From contig JAIVEN010000016.1 of assembly GCA_026686845.1 (NCBI GenBank), forward strand, positions 5,225,501 to 5,289,500: a DNA stretch of 64,000 bases, in the 5' to 3' direction. This stretch comes from Adenanthera pavonina. Taxonomy: Eukaryota; Streptophyta; Magnoliopsida; Fabales; Fabaceae. A program made the translations under genes and the position numbers. Below, one piece after another: positions 32,126 to 44,340 of the stretch; the first letter of the stretch is position 1, and each line of letters begins with the position of its first letter. Under the pieces are notes generated by a model. The model made no database searches and was not told where the DNA came from. It saw nothing but the letters and a program-made list of their open reading frames with translations.

Positions 32126-33765
32126 TAGGGGTGGGGGAAAAAAACCCAAACCTGGCCAAACCGATCTAACCCGAAGCAACTTGGTCTAAGATGAACCTGG
32201 TCTTTTTAGCTCAAAACTAAAACCCGATGTTTGGGTTGGGCTAGTTGACCGGGTTAGACTGGGTTTTAGACTGCCTTCTTAGACCAATTGGTCTTACCCG
32301 GCCCAATGGTTTTTTCTTTTTTAATTATAATGAGACGACGTCATATAAAACTCAATGGTTGATCTACCTATGCTTGTGTAAACCCTAAGTCCTCTTTTCA
32401 GTTTTCACAGACACATTTCCTTCCTCTCTCAGTGGCCATCTCTCTCGCACCTCCAATCTAGCTGTCTTCTCTCTCATGTCAAGGTATAGCTTCCATTCTG
32501 GTCATATCTCTCACATATTAATGGTTGATCTACGACTTCCATTCTTACCATGTTTGTCTCGCTTCTCACCGATCAAGTAGTAGCATCCATTCTCGTCATC
32601 ACTCTCTTGGGTTTTTGATATGTGAAACTGTCGTCGTAGATGTACCTCTTCACAGCGGCCATTGATTCTATTTCTGTAAGATTTGACGTTCTTCCCAAAA
32701 AATTGTTTTGATAAATTATTGTGCCCTTTACAATGATGGATCTAGTTTGACTGTAAGTGAGCATGCTATGTAATTTATATTTCAGCTTGTTGATAGCTTT
32801 GCTTTGTAATGGAACTTTTGATTTTGAGTAGAATGCTTTGTAGGTTGGTTTAGGCTCTTTTCTCTCTCAAAATTTTGGGTGGGGGAGGGGTACCATGAGA
32901 AAGAGGTTCAGAAACCTCAGAGAGAGAGAGAGAGAGAGATTTGGGGTTTGCCCAATAGGAAGAAGATGAAGCATAGGAGTGGAATTAGAGCACAAGGCAC
33001 GCTACCTTCCTGAGATTCCTCCTTGTAGCAGATGATATAGAATATTTATATAAATTCCAAAATGTATTTTTTGCCAAGTGCAGCTTTATAATTCCATCTT
33101 TATCATTGAGAAGTCTAAAAAAGGTAAAGCAGAAGTTTTGTAATATTGGATTGCTCTTTGATGAACTTCTGCTTCTCTTTTCACTCCCTTTGTTTTCTCT
33201 AGAACAACAAAACTAGTCTCTTATAAGTGATAAAATGTCATTTTGATGTATATTAGTCTTTAATGTTATTTCAAATTTTATTCAATCTACATCTTTAGTA
33301 AGTTGATATGGACTCTACAAAAAGTAAACAAAAAATTTGGGAGTGGAGGATTACCCTTTGAATGGTCATTTTGGGCTTAAATGTTCATTTTGAATTGATT
33401 GTTACGTTGGTTGGTAATTTTATATATCCTTGTCCCTTATTTTTAATTTTAAAATGGTCATTTTGGGCTTGAATGTTCATTTTGATGAAAAAGTCCAGAT
33501 GTTTGGTTGGCCATTTTGGATCTAATTTGGTCATTTTGTTTTAAAAAAAAAAAGCCCAGACCTTGGTTGTTAAAAAAAAAAAGATGTCCAAACATTTAAA
33601 AAAAGGCAGTTTAGGAACCCGGTTCAGCCCGAGCTTGACTAGTCTGGCCCAGTCTAATAACTAACCCGACTAGACCACGGGTTCCTAGACCAGACCCGAC
33701 CCCCTATAAGACCATACCTCGGGCTAATATTAAACCCAGTTTAATGCGGTCTTTCCCTACCCCTA
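32126..33765. mobile_element. Non-autonomous hAT element
   Basis: 1640 bp with inverted ends TAGGGGTGGGGGAAAAA and, inverted from the right, TAGGGGTAGGGAAAGACC. Eight-base flanks ATATTATC (32118-32125) and GTATTATC (33766-33773) match at seven of eight, the hAT duplication length. Subterminal DNA is rich in CCCGACC/GGTCTGG words. No transposase is encoded; a GA repeat lies at 32919-32939. It landed about 60 bp after the GTE stop codon. Confidence 0.85.
32919..32939. repeat. GA microsatellite
   Basis: About ten AG units inside the hAT element. Confidence 0.9.
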
Positions 33766-33773
33766 GTATTATC

Positions 33774-34623
33774 CACCTAAGTGAAATCGGCTACATGGAT
33801 TATACGATGTCACTAAACTTTATAAAAACCATCTTTTCAAATAAATTATGATCAAAACATCTCGTCTTATAACTTCTCTTAGTGTTTTACTTGGTCTACC
33901 TCTACACCTTTTTCTCCTCCCTATTTTATTAGTCAATTAAATTTAACCTGTTTCTTTCAATCTTTCAAGGTTAAATTTTTTGTTTGAAATAAGATTATTT
34001 AATTAATGAGTCATTATTTGATCAACTTATCATCCTATTGCATGTTCAATTTTGTTTGCTGTTCAACAATAAAATTACTTAGACCATGTTTGGTAAACAT
34101 GAAAGGTGTTTATGACAGGGAAAAAGAGAGAAATTATTGTATAACATGTTTGCCTAGTATTATTCATTTTTTTAAAAAATTAAAAATAGTCTTTTGGGAA
34201 AATTCTAGTTAAATACTAAAGAAACAAGATAATTTTAAAAAATTGCCCTATTTACCCTAATTCCAAAAAAAATGAAGGTTTTAAATTGGAATTAAAATTG
34301 AAAGGTAAAAGATGAAAATGACCTTCCTATGTAAATGATCTCTTTGTAAGTGATAATAGTATATTTGCAAGTGATAATAGTATATTTGTAAATGATGATA
34401 ATATATTTGCAAGCAATAGCTCTTGATTGTGTTGATCTCAGGGCTAAGAATACCCATGTTGAAGATATGAGTCCTAACATTTTATAGAGTATTCCTTTTG
34501 AATGTAAAGAATAGTTTGCCCTAGATAGACTTGTCATGGACTTAGCTCCACCGTCTTCTATTTTGAACTTTTCTCAAGTTGTATCTTGCCTTCAAATATT
34601 AACTCCAAATAACTTTTTGACTC
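33774..34623. other. Intergenic, no gene seen
   Basis: No gene. A short tandem pattern of GTGATAATAGTATATTTGCAA-like units occurs three times between 34349 and 34410. Confidence 0.5.
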
Positions 34624-34628
34624 CAATG

Positions 34629-35274
34629 TGTTATAAGGAATGAAACTTTGAAGTGTAGAAGAAAAAGAAATTGGAGAAAAATTTGTTGACAAGTATTTAA
34701 GGCGTAGACAACACTTTCCTTTAGGCTTAATTCGCCTCCACTAATTTCCAAATCTTGGGTACAGTTTGGGTTAGTGATGAATTTCCTGCAAGATACAATG
34801 AAGACCCTTGAGTAGGTGCTGTACTTCCAAAACTCAAGCCTTGACAACAATGGCTTTTATAAAGTGATAATTTACTTTCTATCCTCTGTACACTAAAGAT
34901 AAAGGCAAGCGAGTTTGTATATGTTGAAACAAGTGTGGATGAATGAAAAATTGGAATTATCTCTTGAATGATGGAAGATTGTGGACTATTTATAGGAAAT
35001 GAGAATGCACCTCTTGAAGCAACATGACTCTTTCAATAAAAGGACACATACATTAACCAATATATGTACATTGTAATGATTCATGAATTTAGACAAAAGT
35101 CATATCCTTTCATATGATTAATGTATATACATTGTAATGATTCATGAATCTAGGTAAAAGTCACTTCTTTTCATATTTCATGAATCTTGTGATTCTCCAT
35201 GAATCATCTCAAAAGTCATCATTAATTCATAAATTCTTTAAGAGACACATTTTTATTTTGAAAATTTTCTCACA
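34629..35274 (-). repeat. 3' LTR of the deleted copia element
   Basis: 646 bp; a short antisense frame here (34599-34850) and its partner in the other LTR are just shared LTR sequence, not genes. Confidence 0.88.
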
Positions 35275-35869
35275 ATCCCCCACCATTTTCAAAATGAATA
35301 ATTTTTTTTAAATAACAAACTCTCATCACTTCAGAAATCTCATGTTTCCGGTAAAGGTGTCTTAAAGACTTGAACCTTTACTTAGTAAGACATGGTTTCA
35401 CCCATCAAATTAATATGGTAGACAAGCTTTGAACCAATTAATCCATTTGAACAGGCGTGCATGACTTACGCATAAAATCTCGGACCATTGTATGCCAAAT
35501 TTAGTAGACACTTTTTAATATGGCATTGTATCTTATATCCTTTTCATGAGAGTTTGAGAGTCAAGCCCTTGGACTCCCTGAAGTGGCCTCACTTCACTGA
35601 GATATAGATAGACTCTGTCAAAAGTAACACCATGATAAGTACCCCAGCAAATATATGCTTACAGATCTATTAAGAGTTAAAGCTCAGCCTTCCTTTAAAT
35701 CCATGGTAACCAAATACTTTTCAACCTTGGGATAAATAGATAATATTTTACGTACTTGCAATCACGCTAATAGTGTATTCTCACCTTTGAACTCAAGACT
35801 TGACATTAATCAAGTGTAAGTAGGGTTTCCACCATTAGTGATCATGATCTAATGGGCTTCAATCTCATC

Positions 35870-37960
35870 CCTATTGATGTTTTCAACACCATATGCCTTA
35901 TCAGTCATTTCATCAAAGGATCTGCAAGATTTAACTCAGACCTTATATAACTAATAGAGATTACTCCATTCGCAATCAAATCTTTCACATAGCTATATCT
36001 TATTCCAATGTGTCGTGACTTTCCATTATAAATTTGGTTATAAGCTTTTGAAAGAGTAGATTGAATATCACAATAGATAGATATTTGTGCTATTACTCAT
36101 GGTGGAATATATAATATGGATTTGTTTCTAAGAACAGTACCCCCACCAAGAGTGTAAACCCATGTACTTGTAGAAGTATAGTTCTTTAGATAACTTACTC
36201 AACTATCATTTGTATATCCTTTTAAAATTGAAGAATTACCACTATAGATCAAACTACAGTGACTTATTCATTTCAAGTAGTTATTGAATCTCAAATTTAT
36301 ATACATGTCATACAAGAAGATTATCTAAATTCACATGATCATTCATGAATTCGAATAAATATATCAAATATTCATCTAAACATTCATTATAAATTCACTT
36401 TTGAATGGTTATAACTTTTCAATTATATCTCTTAAAGAAATACAATCATATCAAGCACAATCATTAATAAAAGTCACAAAATACTTTTCATAACTTCTAG
36501 CAAGTCAATCATGCATATCATTAGAATCAATTATAATATTTTAGAACTTTTTCCTATTCTAGGAAAAAATATTATCTAGTTAATCAAATAATGTATAACT
36601 CTTGATTTCTTATAGATTTTAGAATTAAGTCAATATTTCTCATCTCATTTAATATAATTAATATGACATAAATGATATCATTATATACTACAACATCAAT
36701 AGTACAAGTATAATAATAAACATTTTTATTAACTTATGCAACATTACATTTGAATATGTTCTCATATAAATAACCCTGACCTATAAATATTCCTCCTTTA
36801 GACAGAATAAACTTGTCTCTTTCAAAAATAGACTTAAACCCAAACTTATTAAGTAAGGGTACAGAAATTAAATTCTTTCTAACATCTGGTGCATAGTATA
36901 CATCTGTTAAAGTAAGAGTTTTTCCAGAAGTAAACTCAATTTCCACAGTTCCTTTGCCTTTAACTTGAACACTTGATGCATTTCCCACGTAGAGTACATT
37001 TTCATCTTCTTCCTTGAATGTCTTGAAGAGATCCTTGTTTTTGCACATATGACAAGTTGCTCCAGAATTCACCCACCATGATTCATTATTTTCAACCATG
37101 TTGATCTCAAAAATAACAGCCACAAAATTGTCTTTTAAGGAAGAATTGTTTTCTTTCTTCTTTTTGAAGAAACGACATTCTTTTTTGTAATGATCAATCT
37201 TCCCACAAAAGTAACATTTACCTTTTTTTTTCTTGTTCTCATGGCCATTTTGTCCATGGGATTCATCCTTTTCCTTCCATCTTTTCTTAGAAGTCTTATT
37301 TAACTGTCATTCCTCTACCACATGTACTTTCTCATGAGCATTAGTGTCTTTAGTATCATCTTATTTACGATACTCCTCTTCTAAATGAAGATGATTCTCC
37401 AATTGCTCAAGAGAAATATCTTCTTTTTTATACTTAAGACTCTTTTTGAAATCTTTTCATGAAGAAGGAAGTTTGTCTATGATTGAGGAGATAATGATGC
37501 TTTCATCCATATGCAGGTTATATTGTTTGAAATTATTCAAAATATGTTCAATTTTATGCAATTGTTCCATAATAGATTTTCCATCAATCATTTTATAATT
37601 ATTGAAACGAGTAACAAGAAATTTCTTACTTATTGCATCCTCTTGCATGTACCTTGCCTCTAGTTTCTCCCATAGTTCCTTTGAAGAGGTTGAGTACTCT
37701 TGATAAACATCGAAAAGGGAATCACCAAATCCATTGAGAATGTGTCCAGTACAGATATAATCATCATTATCCCATTTTTACCTTTCTCTAACATCAGTCA
37801 TAGTTTCTCCTTCTCTTTCTTCGGGCTTGGGAGTGGTGAGAACATAGGCCACCTTTAAAGTAGTAAGTAGAAACTTCATCTTCATCTGCCATCTCAGAAA
37901 ATTGCCTCCTTCGAACCTCTCTAATTTCACAAAATTTGTAGTCAAATCCTTCAAAGAAGC
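35870..37960 (-). pseudogene. Remnant gag-protease and RNase H of the copia element
   Basis: Gag begins near 37960 and shows FEGGNFLRWQMKMKF, then a stop after DVRER, then the UBN2-like piece at 37457-37648. A CCHC knuckle, CYFCGKIDHYKKEC, lies near 37190-37230. The piece at 36734-37123 is a copia protease start, with WWVNSGATCHMC; the catalytic Asp position reads Asn (NSGAT). A last fragment near 35880-35940 recalls the C-terminal end of copia Pol (NLADPLMK). Integrase and RT cores are absent between 36300 and 36700. Confidence 0.8.
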
Positions 37961-37993
37961 CGTTTGAATTCAACGGTAATCAAGCCGAAAGAT

Positions 37994-38639
37994 TGTTACA
38001 AAGAATCGAACTTTAAGTGTAGAAGAAAAAGAGATTGGAGAAAAAGTTGTGCCACAAGTCTTTACGGTGTGGGCAACACTTTCCTTTAAGCTGAATTCGC
38101 CCCCACCAATTTCCAAATCTTGGGTACAGCTTGGGTTAGTGATGAATTTTCTGTAGGATACAATGAAGACCCTTGAGTAGGTGCTGTACTTCCAAAACTC
38201 AAGCTTAGACAACAATGGCTTTTACAAAGTGATAATTTGCTTTTTATCCTCTGTGCATTAAAGATAAAGGCAAGTAAGTTTGTATATGTTGAAACAAGTG
38301 TGGATGAATGAAAAATTGGAATTATCTCTTGAATGATGAAAGCTTATGGACTATTTATAGGAAATGATAAGGCATCTCTTGAAGCAACATGACTCTTTCA
38401 ATAAAAGGACACATACATTAACCAATATATGTACATTGTAATAATCCATGAATCTAGACAAAAGTCACATCCTTTCATATGATTAATGTATATATATTGT
38501 AATGATTCATGAATCTAGGTCAAAGTTACTTCTTTTCATATTTCATGAATCTTGTGATTTTTCATGAATCATCTCAAACGTCATCATGAATTCATGAATC
38601 CTTTAGGAGACACCTTTTTATTTTGAAAATTTTCTCACA
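37994..38639 (-). repeat. 5' LTR of the deleted copia element
   Basis: 646 bp partner of 34629-35274, with the same ends and the shared target duplication CAATG. Confidence 0.88.
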
Positions 38640-41600
38640 CAATGTCACCGCAATTTTGAATTTCTAAAATATGAAGGTAATTATAAAAAAGAAAAGAAAA
38701 ATAGGCAATGTTACTTTTTTTTTAACCACGGTGTTGTTACTTAGAAAAACTTTCTAATGTTGCACATTGATTGTTCACATTGGCAGAGTAAGGAAGGGAT
38801 AAAACTATAACAAAAATATGCTCAAATATTACTGCGTTAATTTACCTTTTATTGGCTCTTCATAGAATTAAGAAATGATTTCTGTTTTGTAGGTTGGTCC
38901 ATCCTCTATCTCATGATATAGGAAGCAGAATTTCTATTGTGATTCTTATCTTCGTCCTAAACTTTCAAGTATATACTATCATTTTGATTTATCACAATTA
39001 CCTATATCTGTACATAAAATCCAAGCAGCTAGGGAAAAGAGAGGAAGAAGAGTAAGGTCATCGGAAACATGGCTTAAATAATTTGGGGACACACATCATC
39101 AGACATCCTAAATTAATTTTTTGCCATTGCCTCCATGTCTCAATCAGGGAATCTTCTTCGCATTTGAATTTGAGGTCCTCATCCACATCATACCTTAACC
39201 CTTTAGGTGAGCGTGTTTGGCTTGGATAGCCATAAGATCCTTCAAGTTCAAGACTTAAATATTTTCCAACATACTGTTGACAGCAATTACTTTGATTTTG
39301 TGTTGTAGTAATTTCCTATCACATGAAATTCAGTAATTCAAATCACATAGAAGAAGGCAATAGGAACCAACCATCACAATCTGGGTCAACAATCTTTGGC
39401 ATATTCTTGTATGCTTTTCTATCTAACACAAAAGATGGATAGTTGAATGAGATCACCTGAGAGGAACTTGCAGTTGATGGAGTTGCTGATATCTTTATCT
39501 TATTACGGCTTGACAAAAAAGCTTCATCAGCCATCTCCCACTACAACCATGGCAACACAACTCGATCCATTTCACCAAGAAGAGATCTAAGCATTGGTGG
39601 ACTATTAAATGCTTCTCAACTTATTAGTCTTCCAATGGATGAGCTTGTGTCACTTCTTTCTCCATCAAGCAAGGAAATATCTATATCTTCAACATTTGAA
39701 ATAAAATCCTCAATATATCTCTTGGCCTCCTCAGTTAGGCGCTTCGATATCCCCCCTTTTGTCATTACTTCTCTGCAAAGAAGTATGAAAATTGTTTAAA
39801 AAGTCAACCACGAGTTATCAGTTCTTCACTCATTAAGGAAGATTGCAATACGTTTAGTCTTGATTACAAGGAATTCAGTATCAGAAAATTCTTAATACTG
39901 CATTCGTAAAAATGGACAAGTACACCTTCCTAGCTCTTGATGGTTTTTGTATAGGCGTGTTGTTTGAATCAGGAAGCAATTCTGTAACAACTTCAGAAAG
40001 TTCTCTGCCTCGCTACTCCTCCAACATTATTTCTGCTAATAGAGCTTGTTTAAGCTTCTTTAATTGTCAATTTCCAAAGAAAATATAGAAACATCATAAT
40101 GGTATTTGTCAAACAGTTAATTGTTCTTCACAAATGATTCACTTCATTCAGATTTGTTTTTTTCTTTTTTCTTTTTTTTAAAAACATGTTGAGATCATTT
40201 GTGAAAAAAGTTTCGCAAGAAAAAAAATAATAAAGTGAACAAGAGGTGCACTAGAAGAATCTCATCATGTCAACAACCATTGTTCACCAATTCGAATTGT
40301 ATACTATGTTTATGAGAAAAATCAATTTTGACTTCTGTTACCTTTTCCAGTTTGGATTCATAGTTCCTTCTAATTGAAGCAAAGTCCTGAATAACATCAA
40401 AGTTGTTTGACAATGAGCAATTAGCAGTAGTTAGTAGAATTCCTAGGTTTACTTGCACACAAAAATGGCAGTTTCACAAGTCAATAAATTTCAGCAAAGA
40501 TGAGGAGGATGCATCAAATTCTAAATATGTACAATAGAGAATAGGAAAAATAACAAGATTTAAACAAAACAAATTAACATTTCACACACGTGTTTATTTT
40601 CCATTTTGATGTCATCTCCAGCATGCCTTAACTCTTTCTACATTGTTTTGTGCAATCCGTCATCCATGTCAAGACACTTTACCCACATATTTAAAGAATA
40701 AAGAATATTAGAAGTAATTAAGTGATTCATTTGAAGCATTGTTGCCCTCCTTATAGAACTGTAATTCATAAACATTTTTCTGAGCAAAAGCTATTCTTAT
40801 TTTCTCAATTCCAACTTTATTGAAGTTAGCTTCTGTCCCTTCATCATCTGTAAGAATTGAAGACTGTGACAAGCTAGAAACTTTTTTTAGATTCAATAAG
40901 AAAATATATTATGAAAATAACATAATATTTTATGGAAGATATCAATGTTGTCTTGTAGATGCTAGCTATATCAGCATTTTTTTTTAACTAAGATTTCTCA
41001 GTAATAACGTGGCAAATATAAATTTGAAGGAACCCATAATTAATACTACTTACGGAGTAGATATCATATGGCCTCAAATCCTTTTGGTTGGGGGACTTTC
41101 TCAGCGTTGGTTTTTTACCTACATTTATTGGCTTATGTAGCAGCTTACACCCAATATCACTACTTTTAGCATTCACGCAGCCCTTATCATTGAGAAAATA
41201 GTCCATATCATATTGCCATGCATGCGTAAATAAGTCAAATTTATATAAAGAATATGGTTGAGAGAAATTCACCAAATATAGTTAGTCTAAAAATGATCAA
41301 TAATACTTTGCAATCTAGAACAACAAGGGCTTTTTTTCTTCCTTAAATTTTTTGGGTTTTGTTTTTATTTGTTCAATGATAGGCTTAACCGAAAATTTGG
41401 TGTTACAAGTAGGCAGAGTTGCATCATAGTGCCTGCATCTCAGTTTCTATATAAGAAACCTTTGAATACTCCAGACATACAAAGTAGCATTTTAGTATCT
41501 TGTTATTTCCATTTGAATAATTAGCCTTCACCTTTTTTAAAAATATTTCATATGTTTGTATTTGCAATCTGGTATCTAATTTCAAACTTCCTCCTGGGCA

Positions 41601-41805
41601 GAGAGTTGCTTAGTTGTTGAAATGGTAAATTCTAAGTGAGCAAGTGCATCATTGCATATTGAATCAAAACTATCTAGTTTGGAAAAATTTCATTTGCACA
41701 TTGAAATTTAACGTAGCTCCTTTCTTGAAACAGGAAGCACATTATAAATTCAAGGTCTTAAGTAAAACACATCAATGTCCATTAAGTAAATGTTTTCAAG
41801 GAATT

Positions 41806-42050
41806 TGTAATGAAGCAAGCATGATGGGATGATTAGAGGGGGAAAAAACAAACACACGTCATCACAAGAGGAAGTTGTGACAAAAGGAGGTTATAAAAAA
41901 GAGGTCATTCAACATGGGGAGATGTGTAGAAGATTTGTGTAACTTCCCTTCTAAGTCTCTTCCTCTAGCCTCCTTGTACAACTCTTCTTCTTTTGAGTAT
42001 TTTCCTTGCTGCATTCTTCTTTCCTTTTGTTGTAATAGATGATCATAACA
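41806..42050 (+). repeat. 5' LTR of the small LTR element
   Basis: 245 bp, TG...CA, partner at 43401-43652. Confidence 0.82.
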
Positions 42051-42086
42051 AATAGTGCTCTCATTGAGAGAACCTGCCCTACTCTA

Positions 42087-42635
42087 ATGGTTAACGACAT
42101 TGAACTGCATGAGTTGGGAGTTATGCTCAAACAATTGTTTGATAAGTTGGAAGAACAACATTGGCAACAAGATTCCCTTAGTTCCTTGAGATTAGGTCGA
42201 CCTAATCATTTGGCTACAAAAATGGAAGACATAGCCAAGACTCTCGAATCTTTTTCTCACCAGGTGGAAGCAATATGTCCTCCAGTTGTTATTAATTCGC
42301 CATCCTCTTTCAATGTGATTGTTACGGACAATTGTCCGATTGTGGCATCGGTCCATCTACACATTTTGAGAACAGATTCAGGTTCCTCTAATATGGTGTT
42401 TTCTGCCTTTGCAAATACAAGTTCTGCATTAGCCATTATTCCTCTACCACTATCAAAGAATGCTTGTACTGAAATGGGCTTGATTGATTCTATGCTATTG
42501 GGGTTTGGATTTGCTCATGACACTATGGTAGATAAGTTGTTTGATATCACCCTTGCCTCTGTTGCAAGTGGCAAAAATATGCTACATGGTATGATTGTTA
42601 GATTGATTTTTGACTCGGGTATTTCAATCCTTTAG
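42087..42635 (+). CDS. ORF of the small LTR element, unknown product
   Basis: About 182 codons from the first ATG beyond the LTR (the frame is open from 42039, inside the LTR). The N-terminal third looks helical and coiled (ELHELGVMLKQLFDKLEEQH, then KMEDIAKTLESFSHQ); the rest is hydrophobic with no recognised motif. Position just after the 5' LTR suggests a gag-like protein, but there is no zinc knuckle. It may equally be captured or decayed sequence. I do not recognise it. Confidence 0.45.
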   Translation: MVNDIELHELGVMLKQLFDKLEEQHWQQDSLSSLRLGRPNHLATKMEDIAKTLESFSHQVEAICPPVVINSPSSFNVIVTDNCPIVASVHLHILRTDSGSSNMVFSAFANTSSALAIIPLPLSKNACTEMGLIDSMLLGFGFAHDTMVDKLFDITLASVASGKNMLHGMIVRLIFDSGISIL

Positions 42636-43400
42636 CTTTTTTTTCCTTTCATTACATGCAACTTCATAGCAGTTTAGATTTCTTCCCCCAAATTGCAATC
42701 TCATAGTGGTTTTTTATCCATACTATTTGACAAGTTTGGAATCTCCTGCATTGGTCCTCTCGATAGTCATCCCATTAATGATTTTGTACTGTTCTCACTG
42801 CTTTACAAGTACTATAATGGCCGGTTCTATCTTGATTCACGTGGACATTACGCAAGATCATGGATTAATTCTCATACTAATGGGTTCCTAACTTCACTCT
42901 GGTAAAAGGAAAGCAATTTTTGCATGTTTCACTAGTCCCATATTTCTCTGCAATAGATTTTCTCAGGCATTTATTATAAGAGGACTCATAGAAGCAAATA
43001 ACAATTGCTCAAGTTCTTAGTCTCTCATGGATGAGGCATCATCATAATACTTCTCCAAGACCTTTCTCTACTGCAATTTGTTTTGGAATTGCATTATGCT
43101 ATGTTGCTACAGTTGTTCTCATTCATTGGTGGCTTATTGATTCTTTCTGGCACTTAAAGATGTTCAAATTACCACATGATTCAATTCTTGGTATTTGTGC
43201 ATGGAAGACTATGTACAGGTTAACGCTTCACATGTCTATAATGTAGTGGGTTTTTAGGTGCAGTGTTACCATTTTCCCATACTCAATGCAGCCTTTGATG
43301 CATGTGAACATTTTTTATTGCCTCAACATGGTGAAGGTGCTATGGTCCCATTTCATACCGTTGACCTTGAGGACAAGGTCATTCTCTATGGGGAGGGTAA

Positions 43401-43652
43401 TGCGATGAAGCAAGCACGATAGGATGATTAGAGGGGGGAAAACAAACACATGTCATCACAAGAGGAGAGGAAGTTATCACAGATAAACATTATAAAATAG
43501 AGGTTATTCAACATGGGAGGATGTGTAAAAGATTTGTGTAACTTCCCTTCTGAGTCTCTTCCTCTAGCCTCCCTGTATATTTCTTCTTCTTCTTTTGAAT
43601 ATTTTCTCTATTGCATTCTTCTTTCCTTATGTTGTAATAGATTATCATAACA
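43401..43652 (+). repeat. 3' LTR of the small LTR element
   Basis: 252 bp; differs from the left copy at many sites and by small indels, so the insertion is old. Confidence 0.82.
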
Positions 43653-44340
43653 GAATTTTGTCTTATTGCAGTGCTTGAATTGATTCAATATGGAATAGTA
43701 TCCAAGATACTCGGACAATTTTACGCATTGCGAGGGAAAAAATAGCATTATTGAAGGAAGGGTTTCTTGCCTCAGAATAACTAATCGGGTACCGCACTAT
43801 AGATAGTAATCTTCTTGGATTAGCGTCCGTCACTAGTCTTCTCTTGCCAAAACTATCACTAGCGTCGGCATTTCCATCATTAACTACACCCGTTCACCTG
43901 CTTGAAACGGACCTCCCTTGCCTCTGCGATGCAGTGGCCTCACTCGTAGGACTAGCCTTATTGTGTCTCGAAGCTGAGTGACCTCGATTGCCAAATTTGA
44001 AGAATATGATGGTAAGATCATCGAGACTTATCTTTGGAAAGTCATAGCCCTTGACATTATTGACGAACCTGCCTCTTTGTGCAAGGATCTTATCAAGGCC
44101 ACTGCAGGTGTCCTAAGATGGAATTCGACGGGAAAAATAGCTGAGACTCCGAGAAAGATGGTGAGACAAGGAGTTGCGATGGGAGGAGGTAGAGTTGTTA
44201 GTAGAGGAAGCCAAAGAAGCCACCACGGGTGTTCTCTTGGTGGTAGATTTGAATGCAGTGGTTGTCATTATAGTGAAATAAGGAATTTTGAAGGAAGAAG
44301 ATTGAAATGCAAGTGGAGAATGTTAGGGCTTAAATAGAGC

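Larger units (their letters stand above)
34629..38639 (-). mobile_element. Deleted Ty1/copia element, 646 bp LTRs
   Basis: 4011 bp, minus strand, flanked by CAATG at 34624-34628 and 38640-38644. LTRs are 34629-35274 and 37994-38639, both 646 bp, starting TGTTAYAA and ending TCTCACA. A PPT (ATGGTGGGGGAT on the minus strand, 35275-35286) abuts the 3' LTR. The interior keeps gag, a zinc knuckle, protease and a scrap of RNase H, but integrase and most of RT are gone. The LTRs differ at many sites, so it is clearly older than the Sirevirus. No clean tRNA-Met primer site was found. Confidence 0.9.
41806..43652 (+). mobile_element. Small non-autonomous LTR retrotransposon
   Basis: 1847 bp flanked by GAATT at 41801-41805 and 43653-43657. 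LTRs are 41806-42050 (245 bp) and 43401-43652 (252 bp), starting TGTAATGAAGC / TGCGATGAAGC and ending ATCATAACA. A purine tract (TATGGGGAGGGTAA) abuts the right LTR, giving plus orientation. The last codons before it, DLEDKVILYGEGN, look like the C-terminal end of a gypsy polyprotein. No RT or integrase is present. No tRNA-Met primer site was recognised after the left LTR. Confidence 0.85.
39080..44268 (-). pseudogene. Multi-exon plant coiled-coil protein relic, name unknown
   Basis: Read right to left, fragments form one protein. Exon 1, from ATG at 44268 to about 43680, has a Ser/Arg-rich start, then RGRFVNNV and FPKISLDDL. The exon at 41275-41055 reads NQKDLRPYDIY and ends at a good donor, GTAAGT. 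The exon after ACAG near 40856 starts DDEGTEANFNKVGIEK. At 40460-40290 there is FASIRRNYESKLE. At 39770-39560 there is KRLTEEAKRYIEDFISNV, then LDGERSDTSSS. A tail at 39210-39100 reads YDVDEDLKFKCEEDSL. I recall this layout from a conserved plant family but cannot name it. Stops at 44113-44115 (codon 52) and in later pieces (RLIS stop, PWL stop) show it is broken. An LTR element interrupts the intron after exon 1. Confidence 0.7.
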
